This document shows positions 5,083-5,620 of a stretch of 5,620 bases of DNA, one piece after another. This DNA is from Alphaproteobacteria bacterium. GTDB taxonomy: Bacteria; Pseudomonadota; Alphaproteobacteria; Rickettsiales; JABSSG01. The notes beneath the pieces were generated by a model. That model was not told where the DNA came from. It worked only from the letters and a program-made list of their open reading frames with translations, and ran no database searches. A program made the position numbers and the translations under genes. Position 1 is the first letter of the stretch. Every line of letters begins with the position of its first letter. The DNA is taken from NCBI GenBank assembly GCA_022600235.1, contig JAHZKS010000064.1, forward strand, positions 1 through 5,620, written 5' to 3'.

Positions 5083-5620
5083 TTACGCATTAAACGGTAT
5101 ATTAAAACCAGCTAACAACTCTTTTGCTTCCTTATCTGTTTTAGCAGAAGTCACTACTGTAATATTTAGACCTCTAATCTTGCTAATTTTATCATAGTTA
5201 ATCTCTGGAAATACTATGTGCTCTTTAATTCCCAAATTAAAATTACCTTTACCGTCAAAACTTTTTACAGACAAACCCCTAAAATCTCTAACTCTAGGTA
5301 ACGCGATCATCACAAGTCTCTCAAGAAAATCATACATTCTGCTTTTTCTTAAAGTAACTTTACATCCTATCTTCATACCTTCTCTAAGCTTAAAAGAAGC
5401 AATAGATTGTTTAGCAGAAGTAATTATAGGTTTTTGACCAGCTATAAGACCAAGCTCTTTAGCCGCATCATTAATAACCTTACTATCCGCAACGGCATCA
5501 CCTACACCCATACTTAGCACAATCTTTACTAACCTTGGTGTTTCCATTACATTATTGTATCCAAACTTTTCTTTCAAAGTTTTTACTAACTCTTGTGTAT
5601 ATAATTCCTTAAACCTAATC
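5083..5620 (-). CDS. rplE: 50S ribosomal protein L5 (5' end beyond the window)
   Basis: L5 binds 5S rRNA and contacts S13 across the subunit interface (bridge B1b). The reading frame is open to the right edge. The 14 codons before TTG at 5577 encode IRFKELYTQELVKT, which joins LKEKFGYNNVM exactly as in the L5 N-terminus. The TTG is therefore an internal leucine codon, not a start, and the true start lies just right of 5620. The 178 visible residues include KIVLSMGVGDAV, IAGQKPIITSAKQSIASFKLREG, the LPRVRDFRGLS block and GIKEHIVFPEINYD, ending in the usual FNIPFNA tail. The style is alphaproteobacterial. The gene precedes rpsN by 18 bases and ends in TAA. Confidence 0.97.
   Translation of the reverse strand, partial: IRFKELYTQELVKTLKEKFGYNNVMETPRLVKIVLSMGVGDAVADSKVINDAAKELGLIAGQKPIITSAKQSIASFKLREGMKIGCKVTLRKSRMYDFLERLVMIALPRVRDFRGLSVKSFDGKGNFNLGIKEHIVFPEINYDKISKIRGLNITVVTSAKTDKEAKELLAGFNIPFNA

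Noticed and set aside
4865..5197. Plus-strand open frame of 110 codons across rpsN and rplE
   Set aside because: It is antisense to two conserved genes and spans their boundary; hydrophobic content is a by-product of the opposite-strand codons.
1..5620. Novel system, mobile element, CRISPR array or genetic-code change
   Set aside because: All genes are recognised core genes in conserved order, without insertion, repeats or foreign-looking genes; all three stop codons end proteins at expected positions.

Overview
This window is a ribosomal-protein gene cluster from an AT-rich bacterium. All genes lie on the minus strand, so transcription runs from the right edge (5620) to the left edge (1). 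The order is rplE (L5, 5' end cut off), rpsN (S14), rpsH (S8), rplF (L6), rplR (L18), rpsE (S5), rpmD (L30), rplO (L15), secY, adk, rpsM (S13, 3' end cut off). This is the distal part of the classical spc operon running into the start of the alpha operon. Coding density is very high. The only gap longer than 20 bases is the 70 bases between adk and rpsM.

The organism is probably an alphaproteobacterium, most likely an AT-rich, host-associated lineage of the Rickettsiales type. The evidence is the secY-adk-rpsM order with no map, infA or rpmJ between secY and rpsM, the long zinc-free S14, the alphaproteobacterial style of L5, L18 and S5, and the AT-rich codon choice. This placement is inference from recalled family features, not from a search. 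The standard bacterial code fits: TAA, TAG and TGA all end proteins at the expected lengths.

Working right to left, rplE to rplO encode proteins of both ribosomal subunits, with gaps of 4 to 18 bases. Five consecutive genes (rpsH, rplF, rplR, rpsE, rpmD) share one reading frame. In three of their junctions a TAG stop doubles as part of the ribosome-binding site of the next gene. secY encodes the core channel of the Sec translocon. Its stop overlaps the adk start by one base (TAATG), and its last codons carry the adk Shine-Dalgarno sequence. adk encodes adenylate kinase with a four-cysteine LID.

The adk-rpsM gap looks like a real transcription boundary. It has a perfect TTGACA -35 box overlapping the adk stop codon, a near-consensus -10 box, and a perfect AGGAGG before a GTG start. 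The -35 box is also one arm of a perfect 7-bp inverted repeat. I see no mobile element, CRISPR array, RNA gene, terminator or novel system. Two published-style gene starts need care: rpsH starts at 4751 rather than 4796, and rplE continues beyond the right edge rather than starting at 5577.
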